From NCBI GenBank assembly GCA_036345935.2, contig JADWOT020000006.1, positions 11,878,519-11,942,518 of the forward strand: a stretch of DNA of 64,000 nt, written 5' to 3'. The notes under the pieces were generated by a model. That model was not told where the DNA came from and did not search any database. It worked only from the letters and a program-made list of their open reading frames with translations. A program made the translations under genes and the position numbers. The stretch comes from Taenia hydatigena. Taxonomy: Eukaryota > Platyhelminthes > Cestoda > Cyclophyllidea > Taeniidae. Below, piece after piece: positions 12,701 through 25,535 of this stretch (within the stretch, counting starts at the first letter, position 1; the number at the start of each line of letters is the position of its first letter).

Positions 12701-15700
12701 ACACCAATATTCAGCATGTCATGCTGTTCCAATCGTCTACGCAGCAGACTATCCCCAGGGTAAGCATTTTGTACAAATGTTTACACTTTGTTCAGAGTAA
12801 TTTCCCTTGTACTAAAGGACGTGTGACTGATATAAGAAAACTTCCACGGCACCTATGCAGCAGAGTTAAGTAGGTAAATTTTTTATTTGCTCTTTCGATA
12901 TCCCAGAGTAGTGGAATAAGGAAAAAGAAGGGCAAAAGTGATGGTAAAGGCATCAGATATGAGATCTAGAGAAGGATATTCACACTTATTCAAGTCTACT
13001 CTTCAGGTGTAAGCGAAATATCAAATTTCTCTACAGTCATTTACTTTACATTCTAAAATTTTAAAACAAAAGTACTTGAGCGAAGTATTTCAAAATTAAA
13101 AATGCACAGCCATTTGTCAACATTTTGATAATCATGCTTTGAGGCACCGGCGCATTCAAGAAGATGAAAACATGAGCACGAAACTTCAAAACCCGTTTCC
13201 GGACGCCATGGAATTGTAAATAGTGAAATGGGGGATAGATTCAGGGTTTTCATGAATGGTATTAGTGGAGTTCATGTACTTCGTCTGAAGCAGTGTCGAA
13301 AGGAATATAATACTATTGCACCTTGGTGATTGTATCTACCTTTTAGCTCAAAAAGCATAAACAAACAATCAACATTATATCCCTAAATAAAGAGGTCCAT
13401 GTAATGCAATGTTAATATTCCAGAGTTATAAGAGGCAGTACACTGATGTGTTTACCTTAAAAGATGTAAAAAATGAAACTATTTGGCAAACTAATTGGCA
13501 TGTTTGCGAATTTAGGTGCTCGCATATAAGAAGGTGGCTAAATGAAAAGTAGACACTGTTTACTGAGATGAGTGCAAAAGTAAGAACTGTTTTACTTTTT
13601 CCGAACGTAAAAGGCGTTCACAAAAGCTGGTTTTGAGAAAATAATGTTTGTTTTATGATAAATGGGGTTGTTTTGTATGCGTGCGACAACCACAAACATC
13701 TTCAACAGCCTGATCGAATGAAAGCCGGGTTTAATTGGTGTTGCAAAGAGGGGGTCAACTAACATAATTCGGTCCTATTTATCCAAATTCCTAGTTTTGG
13801 TAATAAATCCCACCCAACCTCACCTCCTAAATTAAAAATGTCAAGAGATCGGCAATTACAGTGGGCTTCAGCTCTGCAAAGCATGTGCTGTTGAACTGGG
13901 GTTATCTTTACTTGATGTTTAGGCATACCTCAAGGGGAGGTAACCATCATGGCCCAGAGTCACACTATATGTTATTTTAAAACAATAATGTGCATGAGTC
14001 AAAGAGCTATAGCCGATGCATTAGTTCGTGTGCTCTCTAGCATACGTTGAAATTCTAATAGAGGGATAGAGCCTCGACATAATCACACTTTGTCGGACGG
14101 AGGCGTTGTTGGTGTGTGAGTGAGAAGTGTCGGATATTTCCGAACTTGTCCCACCGCTCCACCACCACTACTCATTTAATCAAAAGTGCGTCACCAAATT
14201 GAACTCAGTTTAGAAATTCGTTTAAATTCAACTTCCACTCTTCACTGTCACTTTTTAAGAATCTATTTTCCCGTATACTTCCAACCAACATTGGCGCTTA
14301 TGAGCAAGCTGTTAGGTGCCATGGGCACAGCTTATAAAAGTCCCGATTTTAAAGAAAAATTAGTTTGTAAACACAGCAATTTTTGTCTCTATCTAGCCCT
14401 AAAATTGAGCCAAAGCCTCCAACTTTTGAAGAATTCAAAGCCAACAGTCTGACAATTTTACTGACGCAACAATATAAATCTACTCTAAACCATTTTAGCT
14501 TGCTTGCCATAAGTCGTGAACGTGAATTGCGCCAGCAGTACCACTTGTACTTGAGAACTGATATTGTCGTTTGTTGTTTTGTCTTAGTAGCACAATGCAG
14601 TTGGTCTGTTTTCTATCACTGTAACATTTTGTACACTTAGAGTAAGAAGCACTGCTGTCCTATTCACGGACCAAAACGGAAAGGTGCTTTTTGCGCTAGT
14701 GCTGCTACCTTCCTCCATTTAGTGTTGACCATGGATGGCTGGCTTCGGACAATGGGCTAGTTCCAGTTATAGAGGGGATGATGAAAATTAAGTAGATATA
14801 AGGAACAGATGCAGTTGGTTCGATGCATTCTTGCTTAACACAGGATGATGTTCTGGCTGCAATAGATAAGAACCGGAAATAATATGATCACCTACCAAGT
14901 AAGCTTTGAAAATTAAAAGGTATTGGTTATATCTAAAATAAGCAAAACTTTTTGTTTGCTTTACGGGTAAATTCCAAAGCCTACGGCTAATTCTTGTATT
15001 GTTGAGAAAACAAATATTAATAATAATTATTATCGTTGAACTATTTGTCAAGTTGTTCTGGTACTTACTTACTTACATTTTTAAATGCCATCCTTTTAAA
15101 GTAATGAATTTACTAAAAGTAAGGTTTTAAAATTTAAACGCACATTTAAAGACTCCATAAAATTTGTAGCGAGTAAGAATAAGTGGAAGGAATACGCGAC
15201 GCTCTGCTTCTCTTTTACCACGCATGCGTGTGGCATAGAAAGCTACATTAAGAGTCGAGGTAAGCACAACAGTTTTGTAGACTAAAGTAGCGCGTCAACA
15301 CCAGGAACGATACCTGCACGAAAAAAACAGCTTGGCTTTTGTGCTAATAACAGCAACTGGTAATAGTATTGAAAAACGAAGTCGACTCCTGCTAGAATGG
15401 GCTGCATTCTCAAAGTAGCGCCAAATCTTTTACTCCAAGTGCTTTGGCATTAGAGGTGGTAACGTGATGGTCTGTCTTTGCGACAATCAATGCTGAACAC
15501 ATTCCTCACTTGTTGACCAACAGACATTAAGAGTCGCCTTTGCTGGTGTGGCAGAGGTTGTGGTGTTGTGCAGCGCTACTGCATGCGGATTTTGACGCTA
15601 TAGTACACACAAAGTTTTCTGTATCACCACAAATATTGATGCCAACATTTTGATAAACTAACAGAACAGAACTTGGAATTTGATTTCAATGTTATTGAGA

Positions 15701-18700
15701 AACATCTCAGTAAGTAGTCGAAAAGTGTTTATTTATTGAATTTTTAGGGGAATCTTAAAATGCTAAGTGCTGCCCAAATAGGAACATCACTAGTTTGCAA
15801 ATAGCTGGTTGTACTTTCTTGGGCTACCTACATTGTTATTCATATTCGCACGTTTAGAAATCGGTTCTTTACGGACCAAAGATTGCAGCAACATAGTCCA
15901 CCCACGGTTTGTCCTACCGTGCATCCCTTAAAAATAACTTATCAGCAAAAATTTATTCAAATGCTTTCAAGTTTTAATCCGGAGACTGGTACGATGGATG
16001 CAAAACATACCAACGTTTCGTAGGCACTGGGGTTGATTTTATTATTACTGAGACGGGACAACAACCTATCTAATATGAATTTTTGTCCAATTCTGTTATT
16101 TCTGGGCGTTTTGTGCCGAAAACTGCAAGCAAAAAATAAAATATTATAATAGGATAAGAATTACGTAAAATCAGGCTCCCTTAATGGTTATTATTTTTAA
16201 GTCAATTATTGTACGCAAAAATCCTCCTGATTTTTAATGAACTTGATGCTATTTCAAAATACTGCCTATGCAAAGCAGATGAGGGAATGGAAAGCAAATT
16301 GTCAGCTTTAAAATGACACTCTCCCGTTGTGGTGTCATTCTGATGCATCTGGCCCAATCAAAGATTTGTCAAAAAAGAGAGACACAATGTAAAGCATTCT
16401 TTGCTCTCACAGCATCACATTACCACGATAGGAATTCACCCATTTTGCACGAGACATTAAAGCTCATGTTCATTTCATACTGTTATCAACTTTTGTTTTC
16501 TCAGGATCTGCTGGCAATTCCTATTTAGGACAGTATTTTAAGTTGCAGCGACCAAAAGCAGACGCACACATTTTGCATTTTTCATAGATAGCGAAACAGT
16601 GGTAAACATCACATTGCTGCTTAGCTATTCAATTAAGTTTTCTCCGACTAAAAAGTGCAGGAGATTGTCAATCTTTTCGATGGTCAGTCCGTTTGAATCT
16701 CATAAGTCAAATCGCTAATCATGATGCCTAGTCTTCCCAACAATAAGTAATTTCTAATTCAAGCACACTTCCGCCCAATTGTTTAAGCCATTATTTAAAT
16801 CAAGAGGTTCACCAACTTTCTGGACCCTTTTGCGGCTTGTTTTTAACTCGATAAGTACAAATTGGAATACTATGTAAGCATTCGAAGCAATTGACTACAG
16901 AGTTTATTGCAGTGATTCCTCCTCTAACACCTCAGGTCTCCGCTTAACTCATTAAGAGCCCTTCCGATCGGAACTTGGCGTACCGTGCTCTCCGTAAACG
17001 TGCGTCATAAGTTAGAGAAAGGAGGTCGTCTTAGCAAGGAGCTGGAACGACTTATAAGCATTTCCTTCGATGGCAAGAATGCTCTTATTTAACAGAATAA
17101 CCTCATAGTTAAGGAATAGGTGCTCAAAGTAATACAGACAAATGCAGCGCGTCCAACACTGAAACCTTGTATAAAGTGGAAACAGTACAGTTGACCAACA
17201 AATCTCCAATTTAATACATTATAACATTTATCTGGTTATCAGGATTCAGGAGCAAATTGTGCAACTAAACCATCAAGAGCCCCTGCAAAATCAGAGCTTA
17301 ATAATGAAGTGGATTTAAAAATTTTCTGAAGAGCTGATGAACCCCAATGACATCTTCTCCCCTATCAAGCATCTAACACTTTGTGATCCTCTCAAACAGG
17401 AAGTGTCTCACTGTCAAAATTTCAATTATCGGCCAAACGTGATGCAACTGCCTCTGAAGGAGACTCGCCTCCTCTGCATTCTATTTTACAATTTGCATCT
17501 AGTAACGCATCGAGAACTATAAAGGGAAGCCAGCAGGATTTCCAGTTTAGGGAATTCAAGCCCTCGGAAGTGAGTTAAACTTAACTTTGAAATGTTTCAC
17601 CCTCGTTTCTGTCGAGCAAATACACACAAAGAAACATTCTTTTATTTATGGAAGCTTCTTTAACGTAGAAATACAATAAGTTTTTTAAATAGATAAGAGG
17701 TGGGATCAAATCCAATTAATGTTTAACCGCTTAGACGTGTAACTACCCTACACACATAATTCAGTGCACGTTAATTGCCATGTGGGCGTGATAATATTTA
17801 GGGCTTTTTTTAAAGTGTGGTTGACGCAAAATGATTGAAACGCTTTAGCTAGACTGTGTATCTTGTTGTGAAGGGATACAGTCTTGAACGGGAACGTGTT
17901 TTATGCCACTAATTTTAATAGCTGCAGATAAAACGATTCCAATATCTCTAGCCATCGTATATTAAGTTTTGGCAAACAGCTTGCAAGGGTGAAAGTGACA
18001 CTAGAGATTAAATTATAAATAGTAAGAACTCTGGCAGTTTCTTTGGAAAGCGAAGGTTTGAGGTGTGAGTGCTGAAGGCAATACATCCGGCCAACTTCTG
18101 AAACACCAAGGCTTACTACTTGTTAGTCAATTGCGGAACAATTAGGACAGCGAGGCAATATTCATACGCACGATGATTGGTAGCTTTATGAATAAATCAG
18201 GAATGTTTGTCGCACTGCTACATATTATCGCGATTTTGGCCCAAGCCCTGGGACATTTGGCTCTGTCTTGACATTAAGAACTCAGAACATGCAATAAGTG
18301 TTCACCTCTTGTAGTAATATAACTTGGAGAAACGGCATAAAAAGGAATAACCTTGGTTCATCAACTACCAAAGTCGGGCGGCTTCAGATACTTTAACACC
18401 TGGAGGTGTACCACGAATTATTATGATTTACGGCATTTCCATTCATTTAAACCTCTAATGACACCAGCCAGCCTAAGCGAGTGAATGTATTATTTATAAC
18501 TTCAATTTAAAATAACACACAATAGCGTGCCTACTTGCACCTTTTCCAAAGGCTTGACTCCGACAGAGTTGGAAAATGCGAAAAAATTCTAACGTAATTG
18601 CATATTTTACTTCTTTAGAGTGGGCAAAATTTTAGTGAGGCCGAGGAAGGTTCAATTCCCACCACAGAAAATACAGGTATGCCAAGATCCCCTTAACCTT

Positions 18701-19876
18701 ATAGTGTACCCAGCACTTCAATCCATAAAACCCGAAAATGCCCTCAATGGTATGAAATGGCGTTATTTTTAAGTCATGCCGTATTTCTCGTTGGTTTCAG
18801 GAAATGGGCGTCATAGCTGTTACGTGGCTAAATCATCCACATACCTCCCCATTTTCAAGATTGATATAAATTTCCTAAACCATCACCGAGGCACCATGCT
18901 GAAATTTCTAAATAAAATCCCCATCATCTTTGATTTAGTTTTGTAATTGCCTATGCGTTGACTCTCACTTTTGTATGCTATTAAAATACGGTAACATTAT
19001 AAGAAAATAGAAGTTTTTATGCAACATGCAAAGTTCAAAATCCGAGTGCAACACAAATGTAAATGCAATTTGACAAACCCAGTTTTAAAAAAATTGGCTA
19101 TCTTAAAACAGTTCAACCGCTACGCCTTTAGTGAGCTCTTTGTTTGGTATGAAGTGTTCTTGTTAAGCATGCTTTGATTTGTCGTGAACGGGATGATGAG
19201 AATCAGAGTAGGTAAAAAATGGAAGGATTTCATTTAAACTAACCTTGCATAAAGTCAATGAATGTAGCGCCCCGGGTGTTCTCTGAAGTCAACATAAGCC
19301 AAAGTAACATGGCAGAATAAACGCTGCTAACCTGTGGAATGACTGAGAGGCTACCAAAATGGCCTGAAGGCCAAACCGCGAAGTGCAAGTATAACCTCCG
19401 GGACTGAGGTGTCTGCGTATTTGAACGCACAATTAAACTATGTATGAATCCAGTACAGCGCATTTTCACCGCCGAGACCTTTTCAACTCAATTACTAATA
19501 GCTATCGGCGAGTAACGGTTTTGCTGATTTGTGTATTATTGTTGCAGGATCGAATGGTCAAATAGTGCCAATTCACCTGTCACGGAATCACATGTTTCAA
19601 TCTCCAATGCTTGAGCACTCTGACACCCTCATTGCGAAGTATGCAGCCCCGCCGATTTACGCACCGCTTCATTCAGAAAAAGCGATCCTCCTAAAGACCG
19701 TCTCTCCGTGTCAGGAGAGAGGAGCCATTACCGCCACGTCCGCGGAAAATCATACTTACGGACTTCTTCCTACAACCCTGGTTCTGTCTGGCATCAACGA
19801 GGCTTACACCACTCTCAACAATTCCACTCAGAAAAAACAAGCCATCAGTCAAGCAATGGACTTAAACGACATTTAA
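9720..19876 (+). CDS. Delta-type protocadherin, two coding exons
   Basis: A calcium-dependent adhesion receptor of the plasma membrane. Exon 1 (9720-12759) starts at an ATG followed by a signal peptide (MFTFTWTVFFIPLISC) and encodes about seven cadherin repeats. Calcium-binding linkers DMNDN, DVNDN, DCNDN, DINDN, DVNDS and DQNDN lie near residues 125, 244, 376, 514, 621 and 742; the seventh repeat ends without one. A single transmembrane helix spans residues ~948-972. The donor at 12760 (G|GTAAGC, phase 1) fits the acceptor at 19547 (GTTGCAG|GA), giving exon 2 (19548-19876) for the rest of the ~150-residue tail: 1122 residues in all. Seven repeats in one large exon is typical of protocadherins. 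Reading on past the donor adds about 13 codons and stops at 12800, so a short-tailed isoform by intron retention is possible. An upstream non-coding exon cannot be excluded. Confidence 0.93.
12760..19547 (+). other. Large protocadherin intron
   Basis: A 6788-nt phase-1 intron bounded by GTAAGC and TTGTTGCAG. It contains scattered short frames in both directions but none with a domain or a splice context I would defend. An AATAAA at 13386-13391 could serve a short transcript that retains the start of this intron. No repeat copy seen elsewhere in the window was recognised here. Confidence 0.7.
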
Positions 19877-20236
19877 AAGTTTTGTATTGCATTCAAAGTA
19901 CTGTTATTCGAAATCTGCATTCTCATGTCGATGAATTCGCTTTTTTGTTTTTGAAAGAAAAACCCACGACTGAGCATATCCTGAATGAGGAAGTAATATC
20001 TCTAAGTCATTAAAATTACGAATGACAACATCAGCGAAACCACTTTGCGTCTACGTTATAATGAAGCGCTGCTATTTTAATTCGAGACCCCTGTCTTCCT
20101 TGTTAAGTTTCTATGAACGTTATTTCATTTGCAAAGTATTTAAACTGCAAAATGTACGCCTTAAGGAAGTTCATCGATGTAGCAGCATTATTTATTTGAA
20201 TGATATAATTTCGGTTATTTTCTTAACGCTGTTACA

Positions 20237-20260
20237 AATAAATCATAGACAAACAATAAA
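20237..20260 (+). terminator. Two polyadenylation signals for the protocadherin
   Basis: AATAAA occurs at 20237-20242 and again at 20255-20260, about 365 nt after the protocadherin stop codon. Both lie inside a chance 150-codon open frame (20022-20474), which argues that this stretch is 3' untranslated sequence, not a second gene. Confidence 0.5.
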
Positions 20261-20479
20261 AGGATGCCGCTCGCATGGATTTTACGACCTGAAATCATCA
20301 ATTACAGTTGAGGCGCCCAATGTAAAGGGGACATTTCTCACCTTTCAAATGTGGACGCGCTTTACAAGGAATCACTACGACATCGTTAATGGTCTGGACA
20401 GCCTGCCACAGCTGCGTGTACTGAAGGGAATCACCGTCTCTCACAGAAGCCGAAACAACATAAATAAGAGGTAGTAGAG

Positions 20480-23000
20480 GGAACAGCAATTAGGTTACAA
20501 TCACTTTCAGGGAGAATACAGTCACAAAATTAATCTTGGTGTTTAATCAAATGCTTTAGCGCAAGACGCAGTAGTGTTTTACGCTACCATACATTCATCA
20601 TATTTTGAGCTTATTTTTAGCTTTGCAGCAAATTGCGTTTTAGGAGACAGAGTGGAAGACTCCAGGATATGGCTAAATTTTGATGCATCTTTGAAGAATT
20701 GGCCTGCTTTTGTGGTTGCCTTTCGCAAGCAGCACTGAGAGGCTGAACTTATGGACGCCACCGGTAAAATACCAATGAACATGGATAATGGTGCCATTAA
20801 AGTGCCTTTTTGGTTCTAACCTAATCATGCGTGAATTTAAGTTATGATGGAAAACGGCATGTTCTTTTTGAAAATTCAAGTGTGCACTAAAAGGGTTAAA
20901 GGCAACGATGGTCGGCACCTATTATTAGATGTCTTTTCGAACGTATAAGAGAATCATTTGCGTGAGACGGAATGACATAGAATAGGTGTGTACGTAGTCG
21001 GCATCTTTTTTTTTATAAAAAGAACTCTTCGGGTTGACTTAAATATTGCTTAATGGTACAAGGCTCTGAAAGATTGCAAGCCATGAATAAAAGTGTAATA
21101 AAGGTTGTAAGCTTTATGCACTACGGCTTTTGTTGCCTGTTCCCCATAACTCTCGATGAGTTGTGTCCATTTTCTAATTAAAGGTTGCTTCCTTTGCTGA
21201 TTGACTATCATAGCTAATTGACTTGGCGCCTCAGCTAGCTACATTGACATCGCGATGGCGCCTTGATAGCACCACCAGAATGGAAGAAGGGCATTATTTG
21301 CGCGGTGTCCGTTTTGCGCTAATGGACGAAAGGTTGTGCTCATTAGTGCCCTTCCTCCGGTGAATGCACCAACATGTGATCAGACGCATTGATAAGGATA
21401 ATTCTGTCGCAAGAGAACAAACCCATGCCATATGAGAGTAAGCAGTTTTCGCCTTGTTTTCTAGGTCATATTAATAAGACGTTTGTAGAATTTTAATGAG
21501 AGCACATTAGTTGTCAGCTAATGCAATGGCACTGCTATGGGGGCAAACTATTAACGACGTCTTTATTAGCGTAGAAAGGTGGTCTGTGCTATTTTAAAGG
21601 CTTAGTATATTCAGATAAAGACACCCCTATTGGCTATGTTTAATAGAATTTATTTTATAATCTTCATCGGAATTGCAAATTGGATGTAAAAATATTTGCC
21701 AGGTCGGGAATAGCAATCGAATTCCCTGAAACCTAAAATCATTCCTCGCACGTAGAGCAAACAGTATGGCAACATACATTAACTGACAGCATGCCTTGTA
21801 TTCGCCATAAATCACTTCGTGAACTAAAGTTTTCGGTGCATATTAGAGGAGGCTTTGGTTTTTGAAATGTCAGCAAACCACTATAGAGGCTCTACTCATT
21901 TACACAGCGCCACGCGCCTAGAAGGCAAAGGTGGGTACTCGAGTACTCGGCTGCTCATTAGCTAGTCCCCACACTGCAAACCGACTGCTATCTTAGGATG
22001 TGGACTATTTGCGAAAAAATTCAGTACTCGTAAATAATAAATAAAAGTAATCAGTTTCAAAATGCTCATAGTCAACCCTATTTTGCAAAAATACAATTCG
22101 AGGGCAAATTGAATTAAAAGTGGTGGTATACAAATGCCTGATGATGCAAATGGATAATTTTACGGTCTTATAACAACATACACTAATTTACGATGAGCCC
22201 ATGCATCGATGGGGAACCATTCAGGTCAACACATGTCAACAGGACTGTGTTGAATTAATGCTATTAAATGGAAAAAACGACAACCTAGAAGTCCAAGAAT
22301 GCTCAATTTCGGTTTGAATACCCGTGAACATAAAAACGGCTGAGCAGATCTACATGAATACACACTCGGAATCGCAGGACATGGCATTCATCCGATTTAT
22401 TTGTTTGAGTCATCTAAAATGCTTCCTCTTTCGGTACATACTACAAGATGGTATTTCACGAAGTCTTGGTTTATCTTAAGAAGTCATGTAACATTTTCGA
22501 TCAAATGGTAGTCTTCTTTGCAACGTCTCATAACAGCAGCCTACCACTCGGGTCAGTCAACCTAGCATTTAAGTTCATCAATCTTCTTCGAAATCACCAC
22601 AATATGTAAAGAGCCCATCGTTCTGCAAAACAGAACTATGCAACAAAACAGAAACACCAAAGAAATAATTTCGCGCACTTGTTACAAAAAAACGCTAATT
22701 TGGTTCAGTACTTAAATAGGTTCTTGACGCTTTATCCGGAACTTCTGCACCAGCTCTAGAGTCGGGTTAAACTGCGATCATAAAGAAAGCAAAGTTGAAT
22801 CACATCAGCTTCAATCACTAGTTCCCGTTGAGGATTCTAAAGAACGGGAAGATAGAACAGGGTTCAATACAGTTTACAATTCCCTACAGGTTGCAGAGGG
22901 TCAGTGCAGCAAGCTGGGCGAAAAAGGTGTTGCATAGGATTCGAGGGAGACGTGATATGAGGGAATAATATCCATAGTTATTTTAAGAAGTTCCATCCAT
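20480..23000. other. Spacer, nothing recognised
   Basis: Low-complexity and AT-rich sequence with short frames only. No domain, splice chain, tRNA-like fold or repeat boundary could be supported. Confidence 0.45.
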
Positions 23001-23430
23001 CCATGCATCCCGTTTATGAAGAAATACAATTCACTCACTAACAAATCCCAACATTCACTGGGATGGGGAGAGATCGTGGGGGATAAGCAGGTGGGTTCCA
23101 CCTTCATGCATTGGCAGATAGCGATGAGCTTCGAAGACTAGAAATCCACCCATCGCTTCCTTCACCCTATAAGATTGCCTCTTTAGGCTAGGAGTGCTTG
23201 TTGGCTGAATTACCATCCGAATCGGCCTTCCTGTTCCAGCATTGAGAGAACCAACATTTCATTGATTATGTCCCAGCGATCCACTTGCCGTCCATATCAC
23301 AATTCCACGACTCCACGTCATTCCCAGAAGCCACTGCTCTCTGGGTGTGATAGACTGCGAATCTATTGCTGAAGGTTAAGCCACTGCGGCTTAGGTTTAC
23401 CCGCTCGATGCACTACAGCTAGAGTGCGTA
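23001..23430. repeat. Dispersed repeat R3, copy 1
   Basis: About 430 bp that recurs at 28860-29335 in the same orientation. The core from about 23105 to 23420 is nearly identical between copies, whereas the first 100 bp are diverged and contain indels. The family is unknown to me: I see no reverse transcriptase, integrase or terminal TG...CA structure, and no clear target duplication. It could be a fragment of a longer retroelement. Confidence 0.75.
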
Positions 23431-25535
23431 GAAGATCTCTTCGTTGATGAAATCTGGAGCCGATTAATCAGTAGTAAGAAAGCCCGATTCATGTAGATCA
23501 ACCTCATATCTCCGAGTGATAATCACTTGTTGATGTCTGAAATGAGAATTTAGGCAATAAATGGAAGACCGAAAATGTAGTGGACAGGTGGAACAACATT
23601 TGAGGCCAAAACATTTAATAAGAGACCAACGTTGGTACGACACTTCTACGCGGACAATGCATGACACAAAAGATTGTAATGTAAAAGCAGGTGTGATAAA
23701 TCCATTAGAGATGGAGTCTCATCATTTTGAAAAATCTGATTCGTAAAATGACATCATAATCGCCGCAACGATTTATTGAGAAGCAGGGTGCAGGGGCAGA
23801 CACCGTGGAAACCTATTCCGCCCATATAATCTTAAGTTATTTTCATCGGAAGGAAATTTCTTTCCCCTTCAAGGTTAAAATGCTGCTTACAATTGACTGT
23901 GCCAGCAAATCAAGTCAATGAATGGTAACTAGGTTAGTAATGCATATCCGCCTAGTTCCAAATGTCGAGTGGACTGGGAATCAACTCATTACAGTCTGTT
24001 AAGACGGTCTGACCATATTCACGATTCGTAAACCCCTTTTCAACTGTTTTTTTTTCTGCATAACACGGATGAAACTGCTACAAAAGTACAATGAAAAAAA
24101 CATCTATGAAGGGCGAACCTGTGCCTCTCCCAAAGTCGAGTCCAAGGAATCCAATTCCTTTTTTTTCTAGTGAATGATCTGCATTCCCTTCGACAGAGTT
24201 AAATTCAACTATACACTTCAAGAGTGATTAAACTAATGAGTACGAGGCTTCCTTTGTTATTGTGTTTATCTACAGGCTTACAGGGATACTTGGGCTCATA
24301 ATTTAAGCATAACCACACTGCTGGTGTACAGTCCACCGCTTGGACCACCCCAGACATTAGGTACCTAATGGGCATCCACACGACCAACTGCCTCAGCAGG
24401 TAAAATATTAGAAAGTTGACAATGCTAATCGAGTGAACGATCTCAAAATTATGGAGAGTAGTTACTGGCAAAGGTAAACCGTTTTAGCCATAGATTTATG
24501 GTGTTGTGCCCTTGACATACCTTCGCTACCACTGAAATATGTTCAGTGCTAGTCCATTGCTTCAGTAACCATTCGCTCGGTAAATCCTTCGGCGTGTAAT
24601 GAAAGCAAGAATTGATTCACATGAAGTGTGTGAAGATGAAATGGCGAGAAAATGAAGGGTGCAGTTGCACTGCAATGCTAGCTCTCCGCTACAGTTCAAA
24701 CCAAATTTATTACTACCATATTGGAACTTTTCTGAGGAAACGAAGGAACATTCTTCGCAAGTCTGTATGGAACACACCTAGATGAAATGAATCAACTAAC
24801 ATTGCTACAAACGCGACCACGTCTGACATCTAATAAATACAAGCCAACTGGAATGTAAGCGATGGTAACAGGTAAGGGTTGCACCGGAATAATCAATGGT
24901 ACAGTACCGATCAAGCCATGTGTCAACTTTTTCGAAGATATTAATACAGTTATTGGATGCTCCTAACGTCAAACAATAGGATCATCTTTCGATGTCACCC
25001 TTCAGGATAGCAGAATAAACCACTTTCTTTGAGACACGAGCGGTAACAATGAGGCCCAAAAAACTGATTAGGGTCTCCGAGATCATATCCGACCCATCAC
25101 GTTGCGAATACAGGATGACATACATCAACCCCCAAAAACAGATCAGCAAAACTGCCCATGGGTTCAAGGCTGTGGTTGAAAAAAGACTGTATAGTACAAA
25201 AGGTCAAATTCCTTATACCAAGGGTGAGAGCGGAGTACGCACCTCAACATCAGAAATATTTGTTGAAACCATCAAGTAGAGGTACAATGTATGGAAAGCC
25301 AAGCCACCTTCCGATGACAAACGCGTATGCATCAGTGCCTTAGTTGTGCGAATTCTCAGGAATAAGCCTTCAGTATTTATTAAAGCTTTATTTACAGACT
25401 TGAAGGACAGTTATCTTCGTCGTGTTTGCTCGTAGGATTTTGCTGTACGCTTCTTGACCAAAGTTTGCATATTCTTATGCCAATTACCAAAAGGCCTTCT
25501 ACTGTTAAAACGAGTTTATAAGTTCCATGCTATCT
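23431..25535. other. Spacer between R3 copy 1 and the FAR1-like gene
   Basis: Several 60-90 codon frames occur on both strands, for example 25049-25279 (+) and 24205-24471 (-), but none matches a family I know. Because the minus-strand gene ending at 25536 might continue by splicing (a GT donor sits just before its stop), exons of that gene here cannot be excluded. Confidence 0.35.

Noticed and set aside
18630..18665. GGTTCAATTCC, resembling a tRNA B box
   Set aside because: No A box, acceptor stem or cloverleaf can be folded around it.
20022..20474. A 150-codon plus-strand open frame right after the protocadherin
   Set aside because: It has no domain, contains two AATAAA signals and lies where the protocadherin 3' untranslated region is expected.
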